Below, piece after piece: positions 62,757 to 64,000 of a stretch of DNA of 64,000 nucleotides (the stretch's first letter is position 1; each line of letters starts with the position of its first letter). The position numbers and the translations under genes are program-made. The stretch covers positions 2,046,001 through 2,110,000 of the forward strand of contig NZ_OZ244781.1 in NCBI RefSeq assembly GCF_965219595.1. Direction: 5' to 3'. Source of the DNA: Poriferisodalis sp022821985. Its GTDB lineage: Bacteria; Actinomycetota; Acidimicrobiia; Acidimicrobiales; Poriferisodalaceae. The notes under the pieces are model-generated. The model did not search any database and had not been told where the DNA came from. It saw nothing but the letters and a program-made list of their open reading frames with translations.

Positions 62757-62945
62757 CTCGTTACCGGTAGCGACCAGCACAGTCGGTAGCTCGCTAGCGG
62801 TAGCGACCAGCACAGTCGGTAGCTCGCTAGCGGTAGCGACCAGCACAGTCGGTAGCTCGCTAGCGGTAGCGACCAGCACAGTCGGTAACTCGTTGCCGGT
62901 GGCGACCAGCACAGTCGCTAGCTCGCCCGCGTGAGCGATTGGCAC
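62751..62945 (+). repeat. 33-bp tandem repeat array
   Basis: Five full units at 62751-62783, 62784-62816, 62817-62849, 62850-62882 and 62883-62915, then a degenerate sixth. The middle three are identical, and the first and fifth differ at a few bases. Each unit contains GCTAGC- or GTTACC-type palindromic cores; the first forms a CGGTAAC/GTTACCG hairpin. There are no spacers, so it is not a CRISPR array. Confidence 0.92.
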
Positions 62946-62967
62946 GGCGGTAGCTACTGTGGCACGC

Positions 62968-63234
62968 ATGACCGAAAACGAGTTTCGTTCCGAGCTGGCG
63001 GCGCGGGGCTATGGCGAACCGCGCAGCTATGAGTTCGAGCCCGATGCCGATGGCGAGCTTCACAGCCACGAGTTCTCGGCCATGGCGATGGTGACCGAGG
63101 GGGAGTTCCGGCTGGGGTTCACCGACGAGACCCGGGTCATGGGAGTGGGGGACTGGTGCGAGGTTTCCGCCGGCACGCTGCACAGCGAGATGGCGGGACC
63201 AGTCGGCGCGACCCTGCTGGTTGGCACGAAGTAG
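62968..63234 (+). CDS. Cupin-domain protein
   Basis: 88 residues from ATG 62968 (GTG 62959 is possible). A single cupin barrel: ADGELHSHEFSAMAMVTEGEFRLGFTD contains the first histidine motif (H-x-H and Glu), and GVGDWCEVSAGTLHSEM has the second (G-D...H). This suggests a metal site. Function is unknown; small cupins of this type often bind or oxidise small molecules. It follows the tandem repeat array and precedes the ImuA-like gene. Confidence 0.8.
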   Translation: MTENEFRSELAARGYGEPRSYEFEPDADGELHSHEFSAMAMVTEGEFRLGFTDETRVMGVGDWCEVSAGTLHSEMAGPVGATLLVGTK

Positions 63235-63323
63235 CTGGCCCAACCCCTGTCCCGGGGGCTGCAGGGAAAGCACACGCACGGCGGCGGCCGATAAACAACC
63301 GTTCGTGGAGACGATTGTTCGTC

Positions 63324-63329
63324 TAGTCT
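63324..63329 (+). promoter_or_regulatory. Putative -10 hexamer of the ImuA-like gene
   Basis: TAGTCT ends 6 bases before ATG 63336. GTTCGT occurs at 63301-63306 and again at 63317-63322; these direct copies could belong to a damage-responsive operator, but no clear LexA palindrome is seen. Confidence 0.4.
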
Positions 63330-63335
63330 GTCGCG

Positions 63336-64000
63336 ATGGCAGTGCAGCTGCGTCGTACCGTCGACGCATTGGACATAGCCGGCCCTCGTGGGGTCGGCGC
63401 ATTGGACATAGCGCATGCTGCGGACATCGAGCACAGCAAACGGCTGCTGCCTGTCGCTGACGAGTTGGTACCGCTGCTGACCCAGCCGGGGCTTGTCCCC
63501 GGGACGGTGCTGGTTGCCCACGGCCCCGGGGCGTTGACCTTGGCAACGGCCTTCACGGCGGAGGTCTCGCGTACGGGTGGGTGGGTGGCTGCGGTGGGGT
63601 TGGGGCGCATGGGTGTCTCGGCGGTGGCGGAACGGGGGGCATCGCTGGACCGGTGGGCCTTCGTGGACGAACCCGGCAGCGCCGCAGCTGAAGTGCTGAA
63701 CGCCTTGATCGGCAATGTCGACGTGATCTTGCTGGCTGCAGGAGTGCGGCTGGCGGCTGCCCACAGCCGGCGCCTGCGCACTCGCCTGCGGGAGCGCGGA
63801 ACCGTGATGATCGAGGTCGGCGCATCGAACACAGCCGGCGCTCGTGGCGTCGGTGCATCGGGCACAGCCGGCGCTCGTGGCGTCGGTGCATCGGGCACAG
63901 CCGGCGCTCGTGGCGTCGGTGCATCGGGCACAGCCGGCGCATTCAGTCCAGACGTGACCATGACGGTGGAACGTGCTGCGTGGACCGGTCTCGGGCACGG
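63336..64000 (+). CDS. ImuA-like mutasome protein, 5' part (continues past the window)
   Basis: 221 residues are visible. PGLVPGTVLVAHGPGALTLATAFTAEVSRTGGWVAAVGLGRMGVSAVAERGASLDRWAFVDEPG resembles the RecA-like core of actinobacterial ImuA proteins, which with ImuB and DnaE2 carry out mutagenic repair. The Walker A loop is degenerate (AHGPGALTLA), as in that family. The protein carries two blocks of 11-residue repeats: near the N-terminus (DALDIAGPRGVGALDIA) and after residue 160 (GASGTAGARGV, repeated). The gene has no stop before base 64000. Its partner genes would lie to the right. The call rests on general resemblance and context. Confidence 0.65.
   Translation, partial: MAVQLRRTVDALDIAGPRGVGALDIAHAADIEHSKRLLPVADELVPLLTQPGLVPGTVLVAHGPGALTLATAFTAEVSRTGGWVAAVGLGRMGVSAVAERGASLDRWAFVDEPGSAAAEVLNALIGNVDVILLAAGVRLAAAHSRRLRTRLRERGTVMIEVGASNTAGARGVGASGTAGARGVGASGTAGARGVGASGTAGAFSPDVTMTVERAAWTGLGH
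63360..63412 (+). repeat. 33-bp repeat pair near the 5' end of the ImuA-like gene
   Basis: A unit at 63360-63392 and a partial second at 63393-63412. They resemble the units at 63816-63940 (GTCGGYGCAT...GGACATAGC versus GTCGGTGCATCGGGCACAGC). Confidence 0.75.
63816..63940 (+). repeat. 33-bp in-frame tandem repeats in the ImuA-like gene
   Basis: Units at 63816-63848, 63849-63881 and 63882-63914, and a partial unit at 63915-63940. The second and third are identical. They encode the 11-residue unit V-G-A-S-G-T-A-G-A-R-G. Confidence 0.92.

Noticed and set aside
62751..62945. Possible CRISPR array
   Set aside because: The 33-bp units follow each other directly without spacers, and no cas genes are present.
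63301..63335. LexA-type SOS box before the ImuA-like gene
   Set aside because: Two GTTCGT copies are direct, not inverted, repeats; no palindrome of the actinobacterial LexA type is seen.
63060..63998. Minus-strand frame with repeated Cys/Arg-rich units (CARCTDATSAG)
   Set aside because: It is the antisense of the repeat blocks in the ImuA-like gene; the plus frame has the protein-like core and promoter.

Overview
The window is high-GC bacterial DNA with dense genes, many GTG starts and frequent 4-base ATGA/GTGA stop-start overlaps. Several features point to an actinobacterium, most likely of the Acidimicrobiia/Ilumatobacter type: a PafB/PafC-like WYL pair, F420 metabolism (CofC and an LLM-class flavin/F420 oxidoreductase), a YbdK-type glutamate-cysteine ligase, an ImuA-like mutasome gene, a DUF3179 lipoprotein, and a recurrent TAnnnT hexamer 6-8 bases before start codons (leaderless mRNAs). 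The lineage is an inference from gene content; no rRNA gene is present.

Left part (1-13.1 kb): the 3' end of citramalate synthase, two conserved unknown genes, gltX and tRNA-Gln(CTG). Then comes a seven-gene branched-chain amino acid/amide ABC operon (livG, livF, livH1, livM1, livH2, livM2, livK) with two permease pairs for one ATPase pair, closed by strong hairpins. From 13.3 to 15.5 kb lie a small membrane protein and a minus-strand AbiEii-type toxin whose partner is a predicted regulator built on an IS1595-type transposase zinc ribbon.

Middle part (15.5-41 kb) is mostly metabolic: a nitroreductase-SRPBCC fusion, acyl-CoA dehydrogenase, polysaccharide deacetylase, DUF3179 lipoprotein, tRNA-Glu(CTC), acyl-CoA synthetase, a two-gene molybdenum hydroxylase (fused FAD/2Fe-2S subunit plus Mo subunit), PafB/PafC-like regulators, an EEP-fold hydrolase, an AlaX-like editing protein, an orphan DNA methyltransferase with an extra C-terminal domain, a PIG-L deacetylase, cofC, an 840-residue unknown protein, rnhB, an intact IS982-family element with perfect inverted repeats, a SAM methyltransferase, a glutamate-cysteine ligase and a secreted protein.

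The most striking region is a defence island at about 41.1-57.7 kb. It starts with an RHH/Doc toxin-antitoxin pair and an orphan HigA-like gene. A type I restriction system follows with its genes spread apart: hsdR, then a translationally coupled trio (91-residue unknown, retropepsin-like protease, half-length hsdS), and hsdM about 5.4 kb further on. Between hsdS and hsdM, on the opposite strand, sits an operon of a GHKL ATPase fused to a PD-(D/E)XK nuclease and a C5-cytosine methyltransferase, followed by an ApeA-like HEPN protein. After hsdM come an unknown possibly HEPN-like gene, a coupled RecQ-helicase/phosphoribosyltransferase fusion with a DprA-like protein, and an RHH/MazF pair with a palindromic operator.

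Right part (57.8-64 kb): a sulfotransferase, a DUF1214 protein, an LLM oxidoreductase, an acyl-CoA dehydrogenase, a NifU-N-like small protein ending inside a 33-bp tandem repeat array, a cupin, and the start of an ImuA-like gene carrying its own 33-bp in-frame repeats at both ends.
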